NCBI GenBank assembly: GCA_964458705.1
Contig: CAYWKD010000008.1
Location: forward strand, 24,055 to 88,054
Direction: 5' to 3'
DNA: 64,000 bases
DNA from: JAAUTG01 sp964458705
GTDB taxonomy: Bacteria > Bacteroidota > Bacteroidia > Chitinophagales > Saprospiraceae
A program made the position numbers and the translations under genes. Shown here piece after piece: positions 18,405 through 27,256 of the stretch; positions within the stretch are counted from its first letter, which is position 1; each line of letters opens with the position of its first letter. The notes under the pieces were generated by a model, which was given only the letters and a program-made list of their open reading frames with translations, had not been told where the DNA came from and ran no database searches.

Positions 18405-19028
18405 TTAAACTGTTTTAATGCCATCAATGAATATTTGAATAAAATTTTTGTACAGCACTTCGCTATCATAAGATATATATATTCTCATTAATTCACTTTT
18501 GGTTTCTATCAGTTGGAGCATTCCAAAAGACATTCCCCACATCATAAAACTCAATTCTTCCTCATTGATGTGTGCCTTGATGCACTGTTCATCTTTTGCT
18601 TTTTTGATTACAGAGACTATAAAATCTTGGAAAATTATCCCCATATTTCTGAGTGCTGAGGTGTTATCCAAATGTTTGTTTACATCATAAAAGGCATTCA
18701 AATCATGGTGAAGTCTATTCGTTTGATAGTATCTAAAATTTGCCCACATGATGCCTTTTATTTGTTCTAAGGGGTCTTGATGCTTTTGTATTTCTAGGGT
18801 GAATGCCTCCAGCAAAGTTTTTCGCGCGCGAATGGTTAAATGTGCAATCACATCTTCTTTACTGTTGAAATATAAGTAGAGCGTACCTTTTGCCATACCA
18901 GCCATTTCTGCTAAAGCATCCATATTCAGCCCATCCAAGCCCTCGCGGCGCATTATTGCTTCTGCACAATCTAAGATGCGCTTTGCTTTAAGTTGCTTCC
19001 TACTTTCTTTCATTTCTGGCATAATCAA
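18405..19028 (-). CDS. TetR/AcrR family transcriptional regulator
   Basis: This 207-residue repressor has the N-terminal helix-turn-helix of TetR proteins: AKRILDCAEAIMRREG leads into MDALAEMAGMAKGTLYLYF and then the KEDVIAHL helix. The rest is an all-helical ligand-binding and dimer domain with no recognisable ligand motif. It is encoded on the same strand as, and just upstream of, the efflux operon, but a 23-bp hairpin separates them. It most likely represses the operon through the palindromes at 18195-18247. No clear copy of that palindrome was found before its own start. Confidence 0.92.
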   Translation of the reverse strand: MIMPEMKESRKQLKAKRILDCAEAIMRREGLDGLNMDALAEMAGMAKGTLYLYFNSKEDVIAHLTIRARKTLLEAFTLEIQKHQDPLEQIKGIMWANFRYYQTNRLHHDLNAFYDVNKHLDNTSALRNMGIIFQDFIVSVIKKAKDEQCIKAHINEEELSFMMWGMSFGMLQLIETKSELMRIYISYDSEVLYKNFIQIFIDGIKTV

Positions 19029-19508
19029 TAACTACTTTTTCACATAATAAAACAGAAATGTATAAAAGATAGTTGTAGAACGTAATATTAAAAGCAAGGG
19101 AAGGTTTCGCAGCTTAAACTGAGAACAATAAGATTGAATTTCCTATATATCTATAAAGAATTCATGTGATATACTTTCTACATTAATAGTCCGTCAGACT
19201 TAGATAAATGATGATAATGATTTCATAAGGTTATATCTATCTTTCTTCATTTGTAGCAATAAGCTGGTTGAGTTCTTTACATGGTATCGAATCCATTGAC
19301 GTTTAAGTTTTTTATGTGAACTTCCATTTTCTAATATTCATACCTGTGCAGTGCTGACATGAACCACTTTACTATACAGATTTTTGGAGTAAGGGTTTAT
19401 CAAATCCTAAATCTACTATGGAAGCATAACATAAAAAAGATGTTATAACCTTACACCTCAATGAATAGTGCTAATAAATACTAAAAGAGAGCAATTGCAC
19501 TCCCTCCA
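19029..19508. other. Gene-free stretch between tetR and rpsU
   Basis: About 480 AT-rich bases contain no convincing reading frame, tRNA cloverleaf or repeat. Only weak partial palindromes are visible, such as an AGTC...GACT pair near 19188-19200. It presumably holds the tetR promoter. Confidence 0.5.
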
Positions 19509-19697
19509 TTACTCTTCATTGTAATATTTATCTCTATAAACAGCATTTAATACCTGATTTCTGCGATCTACTGATGGTTTTGTGAAGTGTTTTCTTCTTC
19601 TCAATTCTTTTGTTAACTGTACTTGACGGTGCTTGCGTTTATAACGCTTTAAAGCTCTATCTATTGATTCCCCATCTTTTACATTAATTACTAGCAT
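19509..19697 (-). CDS. rpsU: 30S ribosomal protein bS21
   Basis: This 62-residue, strongly basic protein matches bS21, which binds the 30S platform near the mRNA exit. The opening MLVINVKDGESIDRALKRYK and the middle LRRRKHFTKPSVDRR are characteristic, and the length is that of Bacteroidota members. In Bacteroidota the anti-Shine-Dalgarno region is occluded with help from bS21, which fits the lack of Shine-Dalgarno motifs in this window (family knowledge). It is monocistronic, with a -7-like box 42 bases upstream. The hppA terminator lies further upstream, so it is transcribed separately. Confidence 0.95.
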   Translation of the reverse strand: MLVINVKDGESIDRALKRYKRKHRQVQLTKELRRRKHFTKPSVDRRNQVLNAVYRDKYYNEE

Positions 19698-19738
19698 ATT
19701 TTGTTTTTAGTGAATGAACAAAGCCAAAAAATGGATCG

Positions 19739-19746
19739 CAAAGATA
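19739..19746 (-). promoter_or_regulatory. Putative -7 box for rpsU
   Basis: The minus strand reads TATCTTTG, a full TAnnTTTG match, 42 bases before the rpsU start. Confidence 0.5.
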
Positions 19747-19925
19747 AAAATTTTTCTAGTTTTTGTCAACTATTTTTAGCTGTTGAACACCTATTTAGCA
19801 TATGAATTTTAACATCAAAAGAATAAAAATGGAATGAGTATCTAGTCTCTTGTTAAAAACGCTCCAAAAAAGAGGTGATAAGTTGTAGATAAATCAGTTA
19901 GCGATCACTGGGATGCACTATCAAT

Positions 19926-19959
19926 AAAAAATGCCGTTACTCCAATAACAGCATTTTTT
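19926..19959 (-). terminator. Intrinsic terminator of hppA
   Basis: A strong stem (19926-19939 with 19946-19959, one mismatched pair) ends in a run of six T on the minus strand. It lies about 30 bases past the hppA stop codon. The run of A on the other side would also allow termination on the plus strand. Confidence 0.85.
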
Positions 19960-19990
19960 ATCAAGACTATCTGCTCGTATTCTTTATTGC

Positions 19991-22282
19991 TTACTCGTAC
20001 AAATTTGCTGCATCACTCAAATCATCAGTTGTTAATTGTCCAATTTGTTCCTGCTTAGGCTCAACTTCTTCTGAACCTACTTTGTCTATCTCTATCGCAA
20101 TCATTGGAGCAATCACCAAAGCCACAACAGACATCAACTTCAATAAGATATTGAGTGAAGGTCCAGAGGTGTCCTTGAATGGGTCACCAACTGTATCACC
20201 TACTACAGCTGCTTTGTGCGGTTCAGATTTCTTGTAGTATGTTTCTCCTTGAATATCAACGCCATCCTCGAACATTTTTTTAGCGTTATCCCAAGCACCA
20301 CCAGCATTGGATTGGAAAATGGCCATCAGTACACCTGCAACGGTTACTCCCGCTAGTAGTCCACCCAACATTTCTGCGCCATTAAAACCAAATAAACTTG
20401 GTACGAAACCAACAACTACTGGTGTTACTACCGCAATTAGTCCTGGCAAAACCATTTCACGAATAGATGCACGAGTAGATATTTCTACGCATTTGCTGTA
20501 TTCTGCTTTTCCTTCTGCTGCGTCAAAAGTTGCTTGGTCTTCTTTACTCCAAGTAATAAAGTCTTTGTCCTCATTTTTTTGCATTACACCCAGAGCTGCC
20601 TTCAATTCGGGAATATTTTTGAACTGGCGACGTACTTCTTGAATCATATCCATTGCTGCACGACCGACCGCATTCATGGCAAGCGCAGAAAACAAGAAGG
20701 GCAGCATACCGCCAATCAAAAGCCCTGCCATCACGACTGGCTTAGAAATATCTATCGAGTTGATGTTAGCAGTCTGCATAAAGGCAGCAAAAAGTGCTAG
20801 AGCCGTCAGAGCAGCCGAACCAATTGCAAATCCTTTACCAATAGCAGCCGTTGTGTTACCTACGGCATCCAACTTGTCTGTGCGCTCACGCACTTCTTTT
20901 GGTAAGTCTGCCATTTCCGCAATACCTCCTGCATTATCTGAAATAGGTCCGTAGGCATCTACTGCTAGTTGAATCCCTGTGTTAGAGAGCATACCAACTG
21001 CTGCAATTGCAATGCCGTATAAACCTGCCATAGCGTCTGCACCTATAATGGCAGCCGCTAGAATGAGGATTGGGATAGCCGTAGAAATCATACCAACGCC
21101 TAGGCCAGCGATGATGTTGGTTGCCGCACCTGTTATGGATTGATTTACGATTGATTTGACGGGTTTTGTGCCGAACCCTGTGTAGTATTCCGTTACTAAG
21201 CCGATCAATAGACCTGCCGCTAGACCGAAGATTACTGCCCAAAATACGCCCATTGAGCCATAAGTCTTGCCAGCAAAAGTCCATGTTTCTGGCAGCATAA
21301 ATTGTGTAATAAGATAAGTGGCTGCCAGCATCAAGCCAGCAGAAAGGAATTCTCCTCTATTCAATGCTGATTGAGGATTGCCGCCTTCTTTCACTTTTAC
21401 AAAAAACGTACCTAAAATGGAAGTAATAATACCGACGGAAGCAAGAGCCAGAGGTAGCAAAACGGCATTTAGACCATTAAATTCATTAGTTGCTTCAAAG
21501 CCGCTCATGCCGATAAATGCAGCGCCTAGTACCATGGTACCGATGATTGAACCAACATAGCTTTCGAATAAATCAGCACCCATACCTGCTACGTCACCGA
21601 CGTTATCGCCTACATTGTCAGCAATAGTTGCGGGATTCAAGGGGTGATCCTCCGGAATACCAGCTTCTACTTTACCGACTAGGTCTGCTCCCACATCAGC
21701 GGCTTTGGTGTAAATACCGCCACCTACACGCGCAAATAAAGCAATAGAAGATGCCCCAAAAGAAAAGCCTGTCAATACAGTGATTACTCTATTGATGTCC
21801 CAGCCCGTTGTGGTTTGATAGGTTAGGAATAAGCCACCCAATCCGAGTAAACCAAGTCCTACTACACCCAGCCCCATCACCGAACCACCAGCAAATGCTA
21901 CCTCTAGTGCTTTACCCAAGCCAGTTCTAGCGGCATTAGTGGTGCGGACATTGGCTTTTGTTGCAACACGCATTCCTATGAATCCGGCTAATGCAGAACA
22001 AACAGCGCCTAAGATGAAGGAAAATGCAATAAGTGGTGAGCTGTCTTCTGCATTTGCTGTGAAGCCCAATAGTATAGCTACTGCTGCTACAAAGATGGCA
22101 AGCACTTTGTATTCTGCTTTTAAAAATGCCATTGCTCCTTCTGCAATTGCTGCTGCAATTTTGCCCATTTTTTCAGAGCCTACTTCTTGTTTGGATACCC
22201 ACGAAGATCGAATAAATGTGTAAAGTAATGCCAAGATACCGAACGCTGGCACCGCCATTGTGATCATTTGACCCATAATCAA
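19991..22282 (-). CDS. hppA: Membrane-bound ion-translocating pyrophosphatase
   Basis: This 763-residue protein with about 16 membrane helices couples pyrophosphate hydrolysis to H+ or Na+ pumping across the inner membrane. The catalytic loops are clear: KAADVGADLVGKVEAGIPED, then ADNVGDNVGDVAGMGADLFE, then VVGDTVGDPFKDTSGPS near the C-terminus. The motif GNTTAAIGKG has alanine where K+-independent enzymes have lysine (GNTTKA), and glycine three residues on, so it belongs to the K+-dependent group. Na+- and H+-pumping members both occur there, and the ion cannot be decided by eye. It is a single gene with its own terminator. Met at residue 3 is an alternative start. Confidence 0.96.
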   Translation of the reverse strand: MIMGQMITMAVPAFGILALLYTFIRSSWVSKQEVGSEKMGKIAAAIAEGAMAFLKAEYKVLAIFVAAVAILLGFTANAEDSSPLIAFSFILGAVCSALAGFIGMRVATKANVRTTNAARTGLGKALEVAFAGGSVMGLGVVGLGLLGLGGLFLTYQTTTGWDINRVITVLTGFSFGASSIALFARVGGGIYTKAADVGADLVGKVEAGIPEDHPLNPATIADNVGDNVGDVAGMGADLFESYVGSIIGTMVLGAAFIGMSGFEATNEFNGLNAVLLPLALASVGIITSILGTFFVKVKEGGNPQSALNRGEFLSAGLMLAATYLITQFMLPETWTFAGKTYGSMGVFWAVIFGLAAGLLIGLVTEYYTGFGTKPVKSIVNQSITGAATNIIAGLGVGMISTAIPILILAAAIIGADAMAGLYGIAIAAVGMLSNTGIQLAVDAYGPISDNAGGIAEMADLPKEVRERTDKLDAVGNTTAAIGKGFAIGSAALTALALFAAFMQTANINSIDISKPVVMAGLLIGGMLPFLFSALAMNAVGRAAMDMIQEVRRQFKNIPELKAALGVMQKNEDKDFITWSKEDQATFDAAEGKAEYSKCVEISTRASIREMVLPGLIAVVTPVVVGFVPSLFGFNGAEMLGGLLAGVTVAGVLMAIFQSNAGGAWDNAKKMFEDGVDIQGETYYKKSEPHKAAVVGDTVGDPFKDTSGPSLNILLKLMSVVALVIAPMIAIEIDKVGSEEVEPKQEQIGQLTTDDLSDAANLYE

Positions 22283-22423
22283 TGTTTTGTTTGTTAAGTT
22301 TTAGGTGGTGTGAATTGTAAGTTTAGCAGTAAAACCAAGACTTCTAAAATCTATTACTTGCTCAAAATCAGGCAACTCACTCCAATTTAGCTAATATATT
22401 CGCTTTCATTAAATAACGACGGG

Positions 22424-22431
22424 CAAAAGTA
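22424..22431 (-). promoter_or_regulatory. Putative -7 box for hppA
   Basis: The minus strand reads TACTTTTG, a full TAnnTTTG match, 142 bases before the hppA start, which implies a long leader. Confidence 0.35.
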
Positions 22432-22516
22432 CATGAAATTTGTATTCTGAACAACTATTCTTAGCGGTAGGCAATATTGATGTGCTATAAAACAAGATAT
22501 TCAATAATATTGAAGG

Positions 22517-24430
22517 TTAAAATTCGTATTCTTCTAGTTCTAATTGAGCCATTTCCCATGCTTCTATTGCCTCTTCTAGTTTCTTTTTCAAATTGCCGTG
22601 TTTTTTCATGGTTTCCTCTGCTTCGGGTTTCTCATAAAAACTAGGATCAGCCATTTTTACTTCTAGTTTTTCAATCTTAGTTTCAAGGTGCTCTACTTCT
22701 TTCTCCGCCTTAGAAATGGCGCGGTTTAAGCGTTTTCGATCTTCAAAACTCAGCTCTTGCTTAGGTGTACCATTAACACTCGTACCATTTTTTGAGGCTA
22801 TTTCTACGGAGCGCATATCATCTAAGGCACGTTTTTCAAGAAAATAATTGACATCCCCTAGATAGCTGTGCAGTTGCTGATCTCTGAATTCTATGGTGCG
22901 ATCTGTCAGTCCTGCCAAAAAATCCCGATCGTGCGATACGACAATCATAGTGCCGTCGTAATCTATCAATGCTTGCTTAAGCACTTCTTTGGAGATCATA
23001 TCCAAGTGGTTAGTCGGCTCATCCAATACCAACAAGTTAAATGGACGCAATAGTAAACAAGCCAATGCCAATCTGGCGCGCTCGCCACCTGAAAGCACGG
23101 ATACTTTCTTATCCACATCTTCACCACTAAATAGAAACGCTCCTAAGATATTGCGAAGCGAAGTCCTCATTTCAGCAGGGGAGTGATTTTCCATTGTTTC
23201 TAAAAGCGTTAAATTGGGGTGTAGTGCATCGGATTGATTTTGAGCATAATATCCGATTTCGACATTATGGCCTAGATCAATATCGCCTTTGGTTGCAGTG
23301 ATATTTCGTATGATAATTTTTGCTAATGTCGATTTACCTTGTCCATTCTGCCCTACAAAAGCGACCCGTTCACCACGTTCTAGCTTGACATCCACGCCAT
23401 TAAGCACCAGTAAATTGCCGTATTGCTTCACTACATTCTTTCCTTCCACCACGATTTGTCCCGATCTCGGGGCAGGTGGAAATCTCAGATTCATTGCTTG
23501 TATGTCTTCTTCGTCCACCTCAATACGTTCCATTTTATCCAATTGCTTTTGCATGGATTGTGCCATTTTGGTTTTGGTGGCTTTTGCCATGAAGCGGTTG
23601 ATGGTACGCTCTCGCTGTGCGATTACTTTTTGTTGGTTTTCGTAGGATGCCATCATTTTTTCTCGTCGCTCTGCACGCAACTCCACGAATTTGCTGTAGG
23701 AAGCCTTGTAGTCGTAGAGTTTACCAAGTTCAATTTCGACGGTGCGTTTGCTGACATTATCCAAAAATTCTTTATCGTGAGAAATCGTTACAACAGCTCC
23801 TGTATAAGTCTTTAAAAATTTTTCCAGCCAGATGATAGATTCAATATCTAAGTGGTTGGTGGGCTCATCCAGTAGTAGGTAATCGGGTTGTTGCAACAGC
23901 ATTTTTGCTAGTTCAATTCGCATTTGCCATCCTCCGCTAAACTCATCCGTGAGTCGAGCAAAATCTCTTTGCTTAAATCCTAGCCCTTTCAGCACCTTTT
24001 CGGCTGCCGCTTCCATTGCCTCGCCACCCATCATCTGAAAGCGGTCATTCAATTCCGCAAATTCATTCAATAGATCTGTATATCCTTCACTTTCGTAATC
24101 GGTGCGAGTAGCAATTTCATCATTCAGCGCTTCGATGCGCTTTTCTACTTTTTTTAGATGATCGAAGGCGGTTAGCGTCTCCTCCATTACAGTTTTGCCT
24201 TTGGGTACATTCATTTCTTGATGCAAAAAGCCTAGGGTGCTTTCTGTTGGTCGAGTAACATTGCCTTTTTGAGGTGGGTTATACCCAGCAATAATTTTGA
24301 TGAGCGTTGATTTTCCAGCACCATTTCTTCCTACTAAACCTACTTTTTCTCCTGGCTTAATCACTAAGTTTATATTGTCAAGTAGTATGCGTTCCCCGTA
24401 TTGAATATATATATTGGATGCTGTAATCAT
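22517..24430 (-). CDS. ABC-F family ATPase
   Basis: This 637-residue protein has two ABC ATPase domains in one chain and no membrane segments, the ABC-F layout. The first domain has GRNGAGKSTL and the signature FSGGWQMRIELAKM; the second has GQNGQGKSTL and LSGGERARLALACLL. Both have LDEPTNHLD Walker B regions. An inter-domain linker lies at about 240-310 and a C-terminal coiled coil (EVEHLETKIEKLEVKM) ends the protein. ABC-F proteins act on the ribosome, in translation or antibiotic protection. The exact subgroup is uncertain (Uup/YheS-like by its tail). It is a single gene with a -7-like box upstream. Confidence 0.93.
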   Translation of the reverse strand: MITASNIYIQYGERILLDNINLVIKPGEKVGLVGRNGAGKSTLIKIIAGYNPPQKGNVTRPTESTLGFLHQEMNVPKGKTVMEETLTAFDHLKKVEKRIEALNDEIATRTDYESEGYTDLLNEFAELNDRFQMMGGEAMEAAAEKVLKGLGFKQRDFARLTDEFSGGWQMRIELAKMLLQQPDYLLLDEPTNHLDIESIIWLEKFLKTYTGAVVTISHDKEFLDNVSKRTVEIELGKLYDYKASYSKFVELRAERREKMMASYENQQKVIAQRERTINRFMAKATKTKMAQSMQKQLDKMERIEVDEEDIQAMNLRFPPAPRSGQIVVEGKNVVKQYGNLLVLNGVDVKLERGERVAFVGQNGQGKSTLAKIIIRNITATKGDIDLGHNVEIGYYAQNQSDALHPNLTLLETMENHSPAEMRTSLRNILGAFLFSGEDVDKKVSVLSGGERARLALACLLLRPFNLLVLDEPTNHLDMISKEVLKQALIDYDGTMIVVSHDRDFLAGLTDRTIEFRDQQLHSYLGDVNYFLEKRALDDMRSVEIASKNGTSVNGTPKQELSFEDRKRLNRAISKAEKEVEHLETKIEKLEVKMADPSFYEKPEAEETMKKHGNLKKKLEEAIEAWEMAQLELEEYEF

Positions 24431-24486
24431 CTTATAAAGTAATTTTTAAATAGCACTTAAATTAACAATTTGAATCATTAGCTTAG

Positions 24487-24494
24487 CAAAGTTA
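24487..24494 (-). promoter_or_regulatory. Putative -7 box for the ABC-F gene
   Basis: The minus strand reads TAACTTTG, a full TAnnTTTG match, 57 bases before the start. Confidence 0.45.
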
Positions 24495-24607
24495 AGCAAG
24501 CTATGAGGGAAAAGTATAAATTTACCAACAGTTTTGATGTATTGACCTTTAAAGCAAAGATAAATGGGAAGATTCTTAATCAATTGGTAACCTTGTTAGA
24601 ATGCAGG

Positions 24608-25477
24608 TTATTTATTTCCAAAAGGGAAAGTCAAACTTAGCCAAGGAATAGCAACGAAAACGTCTATTTCTGAACCTATTGGTAGTATTCCTCCATAATC
24701 AATTGCCAAGTTTTTTCCTTCAAACCTTCCGCCAGCAGAAAGCAGCACGAATGGCGAGTCTCCTGTTCCTATAATGTAGTTTTCTGTTACAAAGTAACCC
24801 TTCTTTCCAACTCTGTAGATGCCCCCTAGCATAATAGTTGGCGATACTGCCCAGTCGCCATCAGCATACCCATAACCTATCCCAGTAGTGAAATTCCGAT
24901 CTTTTGAACCAAAAGTAGAAGTGCCATAAGCGATGCCAAAACCAGTTTCTTCTCCAATTACCGTAGCAAACAGACCACCTACTCCTAAGTTAACTTTCTC
25001 TTTTTTTATGGGAATGGATGCTTTAGGTGTAATCCAAACGGGAGTAGGTACACCACCAAATAGAAATAGCGGTATGATGCCACCTCCCATCGAAAAATGA
25101 TCGGTTACTCCTATACTTATTTGGTTGTAGAATATCCATGAGTTCTGATAATAGCCCTCTCCCTTTTTTAAATTGTAGGCATTGGGGCTAAAAAAGTAGC
25201 GAGTGAAGTGTTGGCTTTCTTCCCACAGCACTCCCTCCACTATTTTGCTTCCACTTATCTTTTTTAGATATTTTACGTCGATTTTATTGACGTTAATGAT
25301 TCCAATGCTTTGCGCCTTGAAGCGAATGCTATCCATACTTTGCTCAAGTAACTCACCTATGAAAATATTACCATTTTGGAGTTCTAGTTTCCAAAGAGAG
25401 AGGCTATCACTTTCTTGTGCTTGAATAGTCGAAAATCCTAGCACTATGAGTAAAATAAAGGAAAGTAGATATTTCAT
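24608..25477 (-). CDS. Secreted beta-rich protein of unknown function
   Basis: I do not recognise a named family for this 289-residue protein. It has a clean signal peptide (FSTIQAQES, cleavage near residue 21). Next comes a small segment about nucleotide 25.3 kb (WKLELQNGNIFIGELLEQ) that reads like a short beta-barrel adaptor. From about residue 100 there are many alternating, glycine-rich strands (GVTDHFSMGGGIIP, GGIYRVGKKGYFVTEN), ending in LSLTFPFGNK. This suggests a small outer-membrane barrel. Similar proteins are common in Bacteroidota. No operon partner is evident. Confidence 0.6.
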   Translation of the reverse strand: MKYLLSFILLIVLGFSTIQAQESDSLSLWKLELQNGNIFIGELLEQSMDSIRFKAQSIGIINVNKIDVKYLKKISGSKIVEGVLWEESQHFTRYFFSPNAYNLKKGEGYYQNSWIFYNQISIGVTDHFSMGGGIIPLFLFGGVPTPVWITPKASIPIKKEKVNLGVGGLFATVIGEETGFGIAYGTSTFGSKDRNFTTGIGYGYADGDWAVSPTIMLGGIYRVGKKGYFVTENYIIGTGDSPFVLLSAGGRFEGKNLAIDYGGILPIGSEIDVFVAIPWLSLTFPFGNK

Positions 25478-25683
25478 TTTGATAAAAGGGTTAATTGCTG
25501 AAATAAATATAATCTTTCAATAAATGTAACGTATGATTTTTAAAATTCAAAAGCGAAAAAGCAGACATTAACTTTCTGAAAAAAGAATTGATATTTTTAC
25601 TTGGGTAGTCCCTCCAGCTATTCTTGATTCTGCTGATTTATCTCGTTTTCTATACAAGTTCGATCATTTCATCTAAAGTTTTA

Positions 25684-25691
25684 TATTTTTG
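25684..25691 (+). promoter_or_regulatory. Putative -7 box for fabF
   Basis: TATTTTTG fully matches TAnnTTTG and sits 68 bases before the fabF start. It suggests that fabF has its own promoter here, consistent with the absence of acpP upstream. Confidence 0.45.
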
Positions 25692-25758
25692 TCATCTGAA
25701 TGAAAATTTATTTCTGTGGATACAGTCTATCAAACATTGCTAAATTAATGTCTTCTTC

Positions 25759-27006
25759 ATGAAAAGAGTAGTCATAACAGGCGTAGGAGCAATCACGCCG
25801 ATTGGTAATTCAGCAGAGACTTATTTGAAGGGGCTTCAAGAAGGTGTAAGTGGAGCTAATCCCATTACTTACTTTGACACTACTGACTTCAAGACAAAGT
25901 TTGCTTGCGAGTTGAAAGATATTGAACTGACAGACTATATTCACCGACGTGAAATACGACGAATGGATCAGTTTCAAGTATATGCTGTGATTACTTCAGA
26001 TATGGCAATTGAAGATGCAGGGCTAGATACAGAGCAGTTGGATTTGGATAGAGTTGGAGTAATCTGGGGTTCTGGTATTGGAGGACTACGCACTTTGGAA
26101 GCTGAGGTAGAAAGTTTTGTCAAAGGCGACGGCACACCTCGATACAATCCTTTCATGATTCCTAAAATGATTCCTGATTTAGCACCAGGTTTGATTTCTA
26201 TTAAGTATGGATTCAGAGGTATCAATTATGCTACGGTATCTGCTTGTGCTTCCGCTACTCATGCTATTGGAACGGCATTCGACTACATACGTTTGGGCAG
26301 AAATAATATTATCATCACTGGTGGTTCAGAGGGTGTAGTAACTAAAGTTGGAGTGGGAGGATTTAATGCCATGAAAGCACTCTCCACTAGAAATGACGAT
26401 TACAAAACAGCTTCTCGACCATTCGATGCCGATCGTGATGGCTTTGTACTAGGGGAGGGAAGTGCTACTTTAGTGTTAGAGGAACTAGAACACGCCAAAA
26501 AGCGCGGTGCAAAAATATATGGAGAAGTAGTAGGATATGGTGCAACTGCAGATGCTCATCACATCACTGCGCCACATCCAGATGGGCTAGGAGCAAATAG
26601 TGTAATGCAAATGGCATTGGATGATGCAAAACTCCATACTACAGATTTGGACTACATCAATGTACATGGTACTTCTACGCCACTTGGTGATTTAGCTGAA
26701 GTGAGAGCTATTCAAAAGCTACTGGGCGATCATGCTTATAATATCAATATCAGTTCAACTAAGTCCATGACAGGGCATTTGCTTGGAGCTGCTGGAGCTA
26801 TTGAAGCATTAGCCTGTGTATTAGCCATTAATCATAAATTTGTACCTCCAACGATTAATCATTTTACAGATGACCCTGATATTGACCCGAAACTTAATTT
26901 AACATTCAACGAAGCCCAAGAACGCAACGTAAGAGTAGCATTGAGCAACACTTTTGGATTTGGTGGGCATAATGCTTCTTTATTAATAAAAAAATTTGAA
27001 GACTAA
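25759..27006 (+). CDS. fabF: Beta-ketoacyl-ACP synthase II
   Basis: This 415-residue condensing enzyme extends acyl-ACP by two carbons from malonyl-ACP in fatty acid synthesis. The Cys-His-His triad is clear: Cys163 in VSACASATHAIG, His303 in NVHGTSTPLGD and His340 in MTGHLLGAAGAIEA. The start MKRVVITGVGAITPIGN and end FGFGGHNASLL are typical. rnc follows 250 bases later, as in the common acpP-fabF-rnc order, but no acpP lies upstream: the 281 bases before the start contain no suitable frame. Confidence 0.97.
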   Translation: MKRVVITGVGAITPIGNSAETYLKGLQEGVSGANPITYFDTTDFKTKFACELKDIELTDYIHRREIRRMDQFQVYAVITSDMAIEDAGLDTEQLDLDRVGVIWGSGIGGLRTLEAEVESFVKGDGTPRYNPFMIPKMIPDLAPGLISIKYGFRGINYATVSACASATHAIGTAFDYIRLGRNNIIITGGSEGVVTKVGVGGFNAMKALSTRNDDYKTASRPFDADRDGFVLGEGSATLVLEELEHAKKRGAKIYGEVVGYGATADAHHITAPHPDGLGANSVMQMALDDAKLHTTDLDYINVHGTSTPLGDLAEVRAIQKLLGDHAYNINISSTKSMTGHLLGAAGAIEALACVLAINHKFVPPTINHFTDDPDIDPKLNLTFNEAQERNVRVALSNTFGFGGHNASLLIKKFED

Positions 27007-27203
27007 TGAGCTTGTTTGATTGGAGTTAAAAACGCAATAGTAACTGATAGCGAACTTCACGAACAGCGGGGTTCGCCATCGGATGCCATCATTCAAACTT
27101 AACTAGCGAGCTAGTCCTTCAAATACAATTTTAAGCATGCAAGTAATACAGCATGACCTGTAATTACCTGTATGGCTTAACGACAGACTGTATTTATTGC
27201 TTT

Positions 27204-27224
27204 CAATGTAAAATATTTACATTG
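27204..27224 (+). promoter_or_regulatory. Hairpin in the rnc leader
   Basis: A perfect 9-bp inverted repeat with a 3-base loop ends 32 bases before the rnc start. A second short palindrome lies at 27102-27115. In E. coli the rnc leader hairpin is cut by RNase III for autoregulation; an equivalent role here is inference. Confidence 0.4.
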
Positions 27225-27256
27225 ATGTAGGCGTAACATTCAAATTGCATAGTTGA

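Noticed and set aside
19188..19200. Partial AGTC...GACT palindrome upstream of tetR as a third operator
   Set aside because: It shares too little with the TGACTGACAGTCA core to claim a binding site.
27049..27160. Short inverted repeats after fabF that could suggest a tRNA or an attachment site
   Set aside because: There is no cloverleaf, no CCA or T-loop set, and no integrase nearby.
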